A stretch of DNA of 5,801 bases from Beijerinckiaceae bacterium (lineage in GTDB: Bacteria; Pseudomonadota; Alphaproteobacteria; Rhizobiales; Beijerinckiaceae), in the NCBI GenBank assembly GCA_947458675.1, contig CANHAW010000152.1, positions 1 to 5,801 on the forward strand, in the 5' to 3' direction. The notes under the pieces were generated by a model. It was not told the origin of the DNA, did no database searches, and saw only the letters and a program-made list of their open reading frames with translations. Positions 1 through 5,344 of the stretch are shown one piece after another; position 1 is the first letter of the stretch, and each line of letters starts with the position of its first letter. The translations under genes and the position numbers were made by a program.

Positions 1-797
1 AAGGCAAGCGTGACAATGGCGAGATAATCGCCGCGCAGGCGCAGCACCGGAAAGCCGAGGATCGCGCCCCAGACCGCTGCAAAAAGACCTGCCAATGGCA
101 GGCAAATCCAGAATGACAATCCGTAATGCGTCGACAAAAGCGCATAGGCATAGGCGCCCACGGCATAGAAAGCGACATAGCCCAGATCGAGCAGGCCGGC
201 GAGACCGACCACAATGGTCAGGCCCCAGCCGAGCATCACATAGATGAGAATCTGCACGCCGTAATTATTGATCCATTTCAGCGCGCCCGCCGGACCAAGC
301 CAGGCGACCATGACAAGCGGAAAGGCAAAGAGCGCGGCCACGCCGATGAGCGGCAGAATTTTTGCGAGCGTGCCGGCAGGTCGCGCAGCTGCAGGTGGCG
401 GCGCCACCTCGGGCAGGCGTCGGCGCAGAATAAATTCAAGCGCGCAACCAGCGACAACCATGGCCACGCCGATCGCCATCCATCCCAGAGCGTGAGCGAT
501 GCGCTGCGTCTCGAACAATAAAGCCGCGCCGCCGACAAAGGGAATGGCGCCCGGCACAGCCAGAAGACGCGCGCGCCAATCCTCCAGCAGCAGAGCCGCC
601 AAGCGCCCCAGAAAAACAAGGCAACCGGCAATGACAAGCCACGACCAGCGCTGTTCGAGCACAAGGCGATGGGACATATCCATCTGCGTGCCGAGCGCCA
701 GAATGGGAAAGGAGAGACCAGCCGTGACAAGTCCCGCCAGCGCGGCTTCGCGCAAGGCGCGTCGCCAATCCATGCTCTCGCGCAAAGTCTCGCGCAT
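1..797 (-). CDS. livM: Branched-chain amino acid ABC transporter permease LivM (3' part missing at window edge)
   Basis: Inner-membrane permease that pairs with LivH to form the channel of a LIV/HAAT-family importer for branched-chain or related amino acids. Read by hand on the minus strand, the frame is open for 265 codons from ATG 797-795 to the left edge, so the C-terminal part is absent. Residues 1-170 are a hydrophobic N-terminal region like the LivHM N-terminal domain (DUF3382) of E. coli LivM; many shorter LivM homologues lack it. A Pro/Ala-rich linker lies near 130-142. The conserved permease core begins near 175, with [20 protein letters not shown] (197-216) and the LivM signature [13 protein letters not shown] (252-264). 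The start codon overlaps the livH stop (TGATG), which implies translational coupling and one operon. The ATPase genes livG/livF and a binding protein would be expected beyond the left edge. Family assignment is secure; the substrate is inferred. Confidence 0.93.
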   Translation of the reverse strand, partial: MRETLRESMDWRRALREAALAGLVTAGLSFPILALGTQMDMSHRLVLEQRWSWLVIAGCLVFLGRLAALLLEDWRARLLAVPGAIPFVGGAALLFETQRIAHALGWMAIGVAMVVAGCALEFILRRRLPEVAPPPAAARPAGTLAKILPLIGVAALFAFPLVMVAWLGPAGALKWINNYGVQILIYVMLGWGLTIVVGLAGLLDLGYVAFYAVGAYAYALLSTHYGLSFWICLPLAGLFAAVWGAILGFPVLRLRGDYLAIVTLA

Positions 798-1714
798 CAG
801 ACTTTCTCGACATCGGGCCGGCCGAACAGGCCAGAGGGCATGAAGATCAGCGTGATGGCGAGAATGGAAAAGGCCGCGACATCCTTATAGTCGGATGAAA
901 AATAGGCCGACCAGAAGACCTCGATCAGGCCGATCAGCAAACCGCCGACAACTGCGCCCGGCAGCGAACCGATGCCGCCCAGAACAGCGGCGGTGAAAGC
1001 CTTTACGCCGGGAACAAAGCCATCGGCAAAACTCACCACGCCATAATACATCATGTAGAGAACGCCGGCGACTGCGGCCAGCGCCGCGCCAATGACGAAG
1101 GTCAGCGATATTGTGCGATCGACATCGACGCCCAGCAGCGCCGCCATGGCGCGATCCTGCTCGCAAGCGCGTTGCGCGCGCCCCAAAGCCGTTTTCTGCA
1201 CGACAAACCAGAAGACCGCGAGCAGCACGCCGGTGACGGCAACGATGAGAATCTGCTTGTAGGAAAGCGTCACATCGAAAGCCCCGCCGCTTGTCAGCTG
1301 GATCGTCTGCGTAAACATGGGCGGCACAGGCTTGTTGCGCGGGCCCTGCGCCACCTGCACGAGATTGGCGAGAAAAATCGACACGCCAATGGCCGAAATG
1401 AGCGGGGCCAGGCGAAACGATCCGCGCAAGGGCCGATAGGCCACGCGCTCAATGGCCCAGCTCCACAGCGACGTCAGGAGCATGGCGGCAATCAGCACGA
1501 TGATAAAGGCAATGGCGAGCGAGGTGACGCCGAAAAATTGCGTAATGGCGAGAAAGATAATCAGCGCGATGAAAGCCGACACCATAAACACATCGCCATG
1601 GGCGAAATTGACCATGCCGATAATGCCGAAGACCATCGTATAGCCAATGGCAATGAGCCCGTAGATCGCACCCAGCGTCACGCCATTGATCAATTGCTGC
1701 AGGAAATTTTCCAT
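797..1714 (-). CDS. livH: Branched-chain amino acid ABC transporter permease LivH
   Basis: Partner permease of LivM in a LIV/HAAT-type amino-acid importer of the inner membrane. The product is 305 residues, close to E. coli LivH (308). It is almost entirely membrane-embedded. The family signature [13 protein letters not shown] is at residues 33-45. The cytoplasmic loop that contacts the ATPases is near 177-196 ([20 protein letters not shown]), and the Gly-rich segment [16 protein letters not shown] lies near 243-258. I chose ATG 1714 (MENFLQQL) rather than the upstream in-frame ATG at 1777: it matches the usual LivH N-terminus and has GGGAGA just upstream, whereas the extra 21 residues are polar and not family-like. 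It is the first gene of the visible operon and its stop overlaps the livM start. Its promoter must lie in the repeat-containing region 1715-2052. The exact amino-acid substrate cannot be read from a permease. Confidence 0.95.
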   Translation of the reverse strand: MENFLQQLINGVTLGAIYGLIAIGYTMVFGIIGMVNFAHGDVFMVSAFIALIIFLAITQFFGVTSLAIAFIIVLIAAMLLTSLWSWAIERVAYRPLRGSFRLAPLISAIGVSIFLANLVQVAQGPRNKPVPPMFTQTIQLTSGGAFDVTLSYKQILIVAVTGVLLAVFWFVVQKTALGRAQRACEQDRAMAALLGVDVDRTISLTFVIGAALAAVAGVLYMMYYGVVSFADGFVPGVKAFTAAVLGGIGSLPGAVVGGLLIGLIEVFWSAYFSSDYKDVAAFSILAITLIFMPSGLFGRPDVEKV

Positions 1715-1717
1715 GGG

Positions 1718-1723
1718 TCTCCC
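1718..1723 (-). promoter_or_regulatory. Ribosome binding site of livH
   Basis: GGGAGA on the minus strand lies 3 bases before ATG 1714. The spacing is short, but it is the only Shine-Dalgarno-like sequence in front of the family-consistent start, and it argues against the longer reading from 1777. Confidence 0.55.
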
Positions 1724-1778
1724 AACACGGGATTCGGATCCGCGCGCCAAGCTACCAAGGGGCATGCCGGGGGGCAAA

Positions 1779-1798
1779 CGGAGGGCGCGCTCCCTCCG
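1779..1798. repeat. Small GC-rich inverted repeat
   Basis: CGGAGGG (1779-1785) and CCCTCCG (1792-1798) are exact inverted repeats around a 6-base loop. The hairpin sits 4 bases before the first palindromic repeat, without a T-run on either side, so it is not a good intrinsic terminator. It could be a leader hairpin of livH mRNA or a remnant of another repeat. Function unknown. Confidence 0.4.
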
Positions 1799-1801
1799 CG
1801 C

Positions 1802-1892
1802 CCGTCATTGCGAGGAGGCCGAAGGCCGACGTGGCAATCCATCTTTGCCTCACGTGTGGCTCTGGATTGCTTCGCTTCGCTCGCAATGACGG
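1802..1892. repeat. Palindromic interspersed repeat, copy 1
   Basis: A 91-base element bounded by exact 13-base inverted ends, CCGTCATTGCGAG (1802-1814) and its complement (1880-1892). An inner pair, GCAATCCA (1834-1841) and TGGATTGC (1863-1870), can extend the stem. A nested GGCC-GAA-GGCC mini-hairpin (1817-1827) lies in the left half, and CACGTG (1851-1856) is in the centre. The outer parts match copy 2 almost perfectly (single differences at 1832 and 1877), while the centre differs. This fits a non-coding REP/MITE-like palindromic element of the kind scattered between genes in Hyphomicrobiales genomes. The family placement comes from memory, not a search. Translating it gives typical spurious peptides. 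Confidence 0.88.
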
Positions 1893-1916
1893 TGGAAAGG
1901 CTGCGGCCTCTAGGGC

Positions 1917-2005
1917 CCGTCATTGCGAGGAGGCCGAAGGCCGACGCGGCAATCCAGAGCCCCACGTGAGATCTCTGGATTGCTTCGCTCCGCTCGCAAT
2001 GACGG
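1917..2005. repeat. Palindromic interspersed repeat, copy 2
   Basis: Second copy of the same element, in the same orientation, 24 bases after copy 1. It has the same 13-base inverted ends (1917-1929 and 1993-2005) and a longer perfect inner stem than copy 1: GCAATCCAGAG (1949-1959) pairs with CTCTGGATTGC (1973-1983). This copy therefore keeps the stem that is decayed on the left side in copy 1. The nested GGCC-GAA-GGCC hairpin is retained. It ends 47 bases before the ccdA start, so it may be transcribed or may border the ccdA promoter. Confidence 0.88.
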
Positions 2006-2052
2006 GGGAGAGGGTTTTGCGCCCCGCCCGATGATCGTCTAAGAACACGCTC

Positions 2053-2784
2053 ATGGCCACTGACGTGACGCTCACTGCTGCTGCTCTTGCCGGGGTGCTC
2101 TCTTTTCTGAGCCCCTGCGTGCTGCCGCTTGTGCCGCCCTATCTCACTTATATTGCCGGCACGACCATCGAGGAATTGTCGGAGGAAGGCGTCAAGGGGG
2201 CGCGGCGCGATGTGGCGCTTTCGGCGCTTTTGTTTGTTGCCGGTTTCTCGACTGTTTTTGTCGCGCTGGGCGCAACCGCCTCATTGTTTGGACAGGTGAT
2301 CCGCGCCCATCTCGATGTGCTCTCGCTGCTGGCGGGCGTCGCCATTATCGCCATGGGCCTGCATTTTCTGGGGCTTTTCCGGCTGGCCTTTCTCTATCGC
2401 GAAAAGCGCATGCAGGTGGAAAAGCCGGTCGGGCTGGGCGGCGCCTATGTGATGGGGCTGGCTTTTGCCTTTGGCTGGACGCCCTGTATCGGGCCGATCC
2501 TTGCTGCCATTCTGGCAGTGGCGGGCTCGGAGGATACGGTGGCGCGCGGCATGGTTTTGCTCGGCGTCTATTCGGCGGGGCTCGGCATTCCCTTTCTGGC
2601 AGCAGCCCTTGCCATTGAGCCTTTCATGGCCTTTATCGCGCGGTTCAAACGCCATTTTGCGCTGGTGGAAAAAATCGTCGGCGGCCTGCTTGTTCTCACC
2701 GGCATTGGTTTTCTCACCGGGGCCATGCAAAGCGCGAGTTTCTGGCTGCTCGAAACTTTTCCTGCTTTGTCGCGGCTTGGCTGA
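2053..2784 (+). CDS. ccdA: Cytochrome c biogenesis protein CcdA (short DsbD-like thiol-disulfide carrier)
   Basis: Inner-membrane protein that passes reducing electrons from cytoplasmic thioredoxin to periplasmic thioredoxin-like partners, typically to keep apocytochrome c haem-binding cysteines reduced. The 243 residues fit the six-helix CcdA family, which lacks the two periplasmic domains of full DsbD. The two redox cysteines are visible in their motifs: SPCVLPLVPPYL with Cys22, and GWTPCIGPILAA with Cys145, in the pseudo-symmetric halves expected. A charged cytoplasmic loop (YREKRMQVEKP) lies near 115-125. ATG 2053 puts the first cysteine helix at the usual distance from the N-terminus; the Shine-Dalgarno sequence is weak. 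The stop is 17 bases before the next gene, so the two probably share a transcript ending at 3356-3383. The periplasmic partner (CcmG/CycY or another) is not in the window, so the pathway assignment is inferred. Confidence 0.93.
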   Translation: MATDVTLTAAALAGVLSFLSPCVLPLVPPYLTYIAGTTIEELSEEGVKGARRDVALSALLFVAGFSTVFVALGATASLFGQVIRAHLDVLSLLAGVAIIAMGLHFLGLFRLAFLYREKRMQVEKPVGLGGAYVMGLAFAFGWTPCIGPILAAILAVAGSEDTVARGMVLLGVYSAGLGIPFLAAALAIEPFMAFIARFKRHFALVEKIVGGLLVLTGIGFLTGAMQSASFWLLETFPALSRLG

Positions 2785-2789
2785 AATCT

Positions 2790-2794
2790 GGAAG
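2790..2794 (+). promoter_or_regulatory. Ribosome binding site of the serine hydrolase gene
   Basis: GGAAG lies 7 bases before ATG 2802. This spacing favours the ATG over the in-frame TTG at 2799, which would sit only 4 bases away. Confidence 0.6.
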
Positions 2795-2801
2795 ATTTTT
2801 G

Positions 2802-3356
2802 ATGCGCACGTCGGATGCCGATCTTCTCATCGTTCCGGGCCTGAACGATTCAGGGCCCGATCATTGGCAGACGCGCTGGCAGCAGAAATTGTCGACCGCG
2901 CAGCGCGTGAGGCAGACAGATTGGGCGCGGCCCGATCACGCCAGCTGGACCGATGCCGTGGCGCAAGCGGTGCATGCGGCCACGCGTCCCGTGATCATCA
3001 TCGGCCATTCTTTGGGCGCTTTGAGCGCCGCCCATGCCGCGCCGCATTTTGGCGCGGGCAAAGTGGCGGGTGCTTTTCTCGTGGCGCCGCCCTCAGAAGA
3101 ATGGATGCGCGCGCATCATCTCGATCTCGGCGCTTTCGAGACGCATCCGCGCGATCCCCTGCCCTTTCCATCGCTGCTGGTGGCCAGCCGCAACGATCCC
3201 CATGCCGCTTATGAAGCGAGCGAAGATCTGGCTTTCACCTGGGGCGCCAATCTGCTCGATGCGGGCGAGGCGGGACATATCAATGTCGCCTCAGGCCACG
3301 GCCCCTGGCCGGAAGGGCTGATGAGCCTCGCGCATTTTCTGGCAAGGCTGAAATAA
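2802..3356 (+). CDS. RBBP9/YdeN-type alpha/beta serine hydrolase
   Basis: Small cytoplasmic alpha/beta hydrolase of the family Pfam calls Ser_hydrolase (RBBP9/YdeN), 184 residues, the usual length. The full catalytic triad can be placed: nucleophile Ser70 in IIIGHSLGALSA, Asp132 in VASRNDPHAAYE, and His159 in AGHINVASGHG. The N-terminal PGLNDSGPDHWQTRW (12-26) is the typical oxyanion-side opening of this family. No signal peptide or membrane segment is seen. The physiological substrate is unknown for most bacterial members; esterase or peptidase-like activity is only a family expectation. It follows ccdA by 17 bases with a good ribosome site, suggesting co-transcription, but a functional link to CcdA is not established. 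Its TAA stop runs directly into the A-tract of the downstream terminator. Confidence 0.9.
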   Translation: MRTSDADLLIVPGLNDSGPDHWQTRWQQKLSTAQRVRQTDWARPDHASWTDAVAQAVHAATRPVIIIGHSLGALSAAHAAPHFGAGKVAGAFLVAPPSEEWMRAHHLDLGAFETHPRDPLPFPSLLVASRNDPHAAYEASEDLAFTWGANLLDAGEAGHINVASGHGPWPEGLMSLAHFLARLK

Positions 3357-3383
3357 AAAAGCGCGGTCTGAGCCGCGCTTTTT
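3356..3383. terminator. Bidirectional intrinsic terminator between convergent genes
   Basis: AAAAAGCGCGG (3356-3366), a 6-base loop, then CCGCGCTTTTT (3373-3383). The GC stem is flanked by an A-run on one side and a T-run on the other, so it works for both strands. It ends the ccdA-hydrolase unit from the left and the lipoprotein gene from the right. The hydrolase stop codon TAA supplies the first A of the stem. Confidence 0.9.
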
Positions 3384-3388
3384 GTCGA

Positions 3389-3949
3389 TCAATAATAATA
3401 GGGCCGGCGATAATAGGGCCGCGGTGCGCCATAAACGGGATAGGGCTGCATGAAGACCGGCTCGCGCCGCTCGACGATCACCACTTCGCGCTGCGGGCGC
3501 ATATTGCCGATCACATCATGGCCGCGCGCGCTCATGCATTGCGCATAGGCCATGTCAAAGCGGGCCTGCACATTGCCACCCGCCTCGCGTCCCTGACCGG
3601 CGCCCATGAGCGAACCCAGGACCAGGCCGCTGCCTGCGCCAATCGCTGCACCCTTGCCCATATTGGCCGAAGACGAGCCAATGGCTGCGCCCGCCAGCGC
3701 ACCCAGCGCCGTGCCCACCGCCGCGCTCTGGACAGCGGATGAATTGGACGCGGCGCCCGGCGATTCATAGCCGACCATGCGCTGCGCATTCATCTGGCAG
3801 AAATCATCGTCGCGCATGAATGTTTCATAGGACTTGCCCTTGGCAGGCATGACGGAGACCGTGGGCGCCGCCGGGCCGGTGGAGGCGCAGCCGCCAAGGC
3901 TGAGGGCAAGCGCGCCGGCGACGGCAAGGGTGGCGGTGTTCTTCAGCAT
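3389..3949 (-). CDS. Predicted glycine-zipper outer-membrane or periplasmic lipoprotein
   Basis: 186-residue predicted lipoprotein of unknown precise role. Residues 1-20 form a signal peptide (one Lys, then a hydrophobic stretch) ending in LGG-Cys21, which fits a lipobox cut before Cys21. Residues 31-70 include a short polar domain with Cys51. Residues 74-125 are a Gly/Ala-rich region with repeated small-residue spacing (ALGALAGAAIG, AIGAGSGLVLG), a glycine zipper like that in Gly-zipper/SlyB-type envelope proteins. Cys138 follows (AYAQCMSARGHDV), so Cys51 and Cys138 could form a disulfide. The last 20 residues are a Tyr/Pro/Arg-rich tail ending PYYRRPYYY. ATG 3949 has CGAGG 6 bases upstream and begins the signal peptide. 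Its stop lies 5 bases before the shared terminator. The gene is divergent from the Bug-type gene. Localisation is well supported; function is not. Confidence 0.87.
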   Translation of the reverse strand: MLKNTATLAVAGALALSLGGCASTGPAAPTVSVMPAKGKSYETFMRDDDFCQMNAQRMVGYESPGAASNSSAVQSAAVGTALGALAGAAIGSSSANMGKGAAIGAGSGLVLGSLMGAGQGREAGGNVQARFDMAYAQCMSARGHDVIGNMRPQREVVIVERREPVFMQPYPVYGAPRPYYRRPYYY

Positions 3950-4134
3950 GGGAAACCTCGGCCTGAATCGGTGTCACAGACTAGCTTCTAACCCTCAAAA
4001 CGGCCAGATCAAGGCAAAGCCGCCGCGAAAGCCCCCTTTGCTTGCCAAGCTGTGAACGGACAAGCCCCCCAAAACCCTTGCAAATGAAAACGGGCGGAAC
4101 CAGTGTGTCGCCACGTTTATGGGAGGAATTTCAA
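3950..4134. promoter_or_regulatory. Divergent promoter region between the lipoprotein and solute-binding protein genes
   Basis: These 185 bases must drive both flanking genes. On the minus strand, TTGATC (4007-4012) and TTAGAA (3986-3991) resemble a -35/-10 pair for the lipoprotein gene, but their 15-base spacing is short. On the plus strand, TTGCAA (4078-4083) resembles a -35, with no good -10 at the right distance. GCTTGCCAAGC (4040-4050) is a perfect 5-base palindrome around one base and could be a small operator half. None of these can be confirmed by eye. Confidence 0.35.
4121..4127 (+). promoter_or_regulatory. Ribosome binding site of the Bug/TctC-type gene
   Basis: GGGAGGA lies 7 bases before ATG 4135. 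This strong site decides the start and rules out the longer in-frame reading from 4042, whose extra 31 residues would mask the signal peptide. Confidence 0.85.
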
Positions 4135-5154
4135 ATGAGAGCTGCCATTCCCCTTCTCGCGGCCGCGGGTATCGCTTTTTCGGCCCCGGCACTGGCGCAG
4201 GCGGAAAATCCCGAGGACATGTTCCGCGGCAAGACGCTCACCATCTATATCGGCTTCTCGCCGGGCGGCACTTACGATCTGTTCGGCCGCATGGTCAGCC
4301 GCCATATGGGCCGCCACCTTCCCGGCCAGCCCAATATGATCGCCTCCAACATGCCGGGCGCGGGCTCCTTCACCGCCTCGAACTGGCTCTATCGCGCCGC
4401 CCCCAAGGATGGCACGGCACTGGGCGCCGTTTCGCAGACCGTCGCCATCGATGAGGCGCTGAAATCCAAGGGCGTGCAATTCAAGGCCGCCGAATTCACC
4501 TGGATCGGCCGCATCACCTCGAATATCGAAGTGCAGATCGTCTCCACCCGCACCAAGGGCCATACGCTGGCCGGCGCGCGCGAGATCGAAGTGCCCGTCG
4601 CCAGCACCGGACCGGGCTCGCCCTCCGACACTTATCCGAGGCTGATGAACGAGATCGCGGGCACCAAGTTCAAAATCATCCGCGGCTTCCCCGGCTCCAC
4701 CGACGGACTGCTCGCCACCGAGCGCGGCGAAGTCGAGGGCGCTTTGACATCGTGGAACACGATGAAGTCGACGCGCATGAACTGGATCACCGACAAGCGC
4801 GCCGTCATGTTCGTGCAATATGTCGCCAAGCGCACACCTGACCTGCCAGACGTGCCGGCGCTGGTCGAATTCGCCACCAATGAAGACGATCGCAAATTGT
4901 TCGCCTTCGCAGTCTCGAGCGCCGATATCGGCCGCTTCATTCTGGGACCGCCCGGCATTTCGGCCGATCGCACCCAGGTGCTGCGCCGCGCTTTCGATGC
5001 CACGATGAAAGATCCGGAATTCCTCGCCGAGATCAAGAAGGGCAATTTCGATTTCGAGCCGCTCGATGGCGCATCGCTGGCGCGGATCGTCGCCGAGGCG
5101 GTGAATGTCGATCCGAAAGTGATCGAGCGCATGCAGAAAATCGTCGGCGAATAA
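4135..5154 (+). CDS. Bug/TctC-family tripartite tricarboxylate transporter solute-binding protein
   Basis: Periplasmic solute-binding receptor of the Bug (TctC, PF03401) family, which captures small carboxylates or related compounds and delivers them to TctA/TctB-type membrane partners. The product is 339 residues, a usual length. Residues 1-23 are a Sec signal peptide ending ALAQA. The family opening IGFSPGGTYDLFGRMVSRHM (39-58) contains the ligand-loop GGxxD-like motif (Gly44, Gly45, Asp48). It is followed by NMPGAGS (72-78) and NWLYRAAPKDGTALG (83-97), all typical of Bug proteins. The segment STGPGSPSD (157-165) matches the second ligand loop area. No tctA or tctB gene is in the window, so it appears to be an orphan receptor, as is common in this expanded family; the ligand cannot be deduced. 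Transcription should end at the hairpin 5173-5202. Family assignment is firm. Confidence 0.92.
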   Translation: MRAAIPLLAAAGIAFSAPALAQAENPEDMFRGKTLTIYIGFSPGGTYDLFGRMVSRHMGRHLPGQPNMIASNMPGAGSFTASNWLYRAAPKDGTALGAVSQTVAIDEALKSKGVQFKAAEFTWIGRITSNIEVQIVSTRTKGHTLAGAREIEVPVASTGPGSPSDTYPRLMNEIAGTKFKIIRGFPGSTDGLLATERGEVEGALTSWNTMKSTRMNWITDKRAVMFVQYVAKRTPDLPDVPALVEFATNEDDRKLFAFAVSSADIGRFILGPPGISADRTQVLRRAFDATMKDPEFLAEIKKGNFDFEPLDGASLARIVAEAVNVDPKVIERMQKIVGE

Positions 5155-5172
5155 GAGCGCCGCAGAAAAGCG

Positions 5173-5202
5173 AAAAGCCCGGCTCTGCGCCGGGCTTTTT
5201 TT
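5173..5202. terminator. Strong intrinsic terminator after the Bug/TctC-type gene
   Basis: AAAAGCCCGGC (5173-5183) pairs exactly with GCCGGGCTTTT (5189-5199) around a 5-base loop, followed by T to position 5202. It lies 18 bases after the stop codon. The A-run on the left would also allow termination of minus-strand transcription, matching the doubtful small ORF that ends at 5201. Confidence 0.93.
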
Positions 5203-5344
5203 ATGGGTGCGGCCGCGAGAAAATCTTTACCGCAAGTCCTTCCGGCACGCATCTGATCTCGAGTTCGCGGCAGGTGATCGACAAGTCTCCCAAATTGAGT
5301 ATCCTCGCCTGATTGTGACTTACTTGATTGTTTGACGATGACAT
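5201..5344 (-). CDS. Doubtful small ORF or gene remnant (47 codons)
   Basis: I do not recognise this one. Read on the minus strand from ATG 5344, it gives 47 residues, including ILNLGDLSITCRELEIR and ending VKIFSRPHP. The last 35 or so residues look more protein-like than a random frame, with alternating hydrophobic and charged residues. The TAA stop sits in the A-tract of the terminator at 5173-5202, as the real hydrolase gene does at 3356. Against it: there is no Shine-Dalgarno sequence before 5344, and the start overlaps the DUF3800 gene head to head by 7 bases. A shorter reading from TTG inside the ORF, preceded by GGCGAGG, would leave about 30 residues. It could be a small gene, or the 3' end of a gene whose front was replaced when the lower-GC segment arrived. 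Confidence 0.25.
   Translation of the reverse strand: MSSSNNQVSHNQARILNLGDLSITCRELEIRCVPEGLAVKIFSRPHP

Larger units (their letters stand above)
1715..2052. other. Divergent intergenic region between livH and ccdA, filled by repeats
   Basis: This 338-base gap separates two divergently transcribed units and must carry both promoters. About half of it is two palindromic repeat copies (described separately), and a small GC-rich hairpin lies beside them. Only 47 bases remain between the second repeat and ccdA, and about 65 bases between livH and the hairpin. I see no convincing -35/-10 pair for either gene. Several open frames cross the region, but they are translations of the repeats and not genes. 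Confidence 0.7.

Noticed and set aside
436..813. Minus-strand frames of 125 and 150 codons (278-730 and 436-813)
   Set aside because: The LivM frame, open to the window edge, covers this region and shows the family motifs. These are the other two minus-strand frames.
1715..1777. Longer LivH start at ATG 1777
   Set aside because: The extra 21 residues are not like LivH N-termini, and a Shine-Dalgarno-like GGGAGA precedes ATG 1714.
1172..1969. 265-codon plus-strand frame opposite livH
   Set aside because: It is antisense to a clear LivH protein. Its product is rich in His, Asn, Arg and Gln with no domain-like pattern, which is a mirror effect of GC-rich codon use.
1802..2005. CRISPR-like repeat-spacer arrangement
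   Set aside because: There are only two copies, each about 90 bases with internal long palindromes and only 24 bases between them. No cas genes are present.
1690..2034. Several open frames on both strands across the repeat region (for example 1690-1965 minus and 1831-2034 plus)
   Set aside because: They are translations of the two palindromic repeats and part of the livH start. They lack ribosome sites and give the stereotyped peptides produced when this repeat type is translated by mistake.
2006..2052. Promoter for ccdA (TTTTGC at 2015-2020 with TCTAAG near 2038)
   Set aside because: The match is poor and would imply a nearly leaderless transcript. It is not distinguishable from chance by eye.
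4013..4041. GCAAAG / CTTTGC inverted pair in the divergent region
   Set aside because: Six-base arms separated by 16 bases are expected by chance, and there is no T-run or second copy.
4117..4818. 233-codon minus-strand frame opposite the Bug/TctC-type gene
   Set aside because: It is a shadow of a well-supported gene. The composition is Gly/Ala/Arg/His-rich without recognisable motifs, and it would end over the ribosome site of the real gene.
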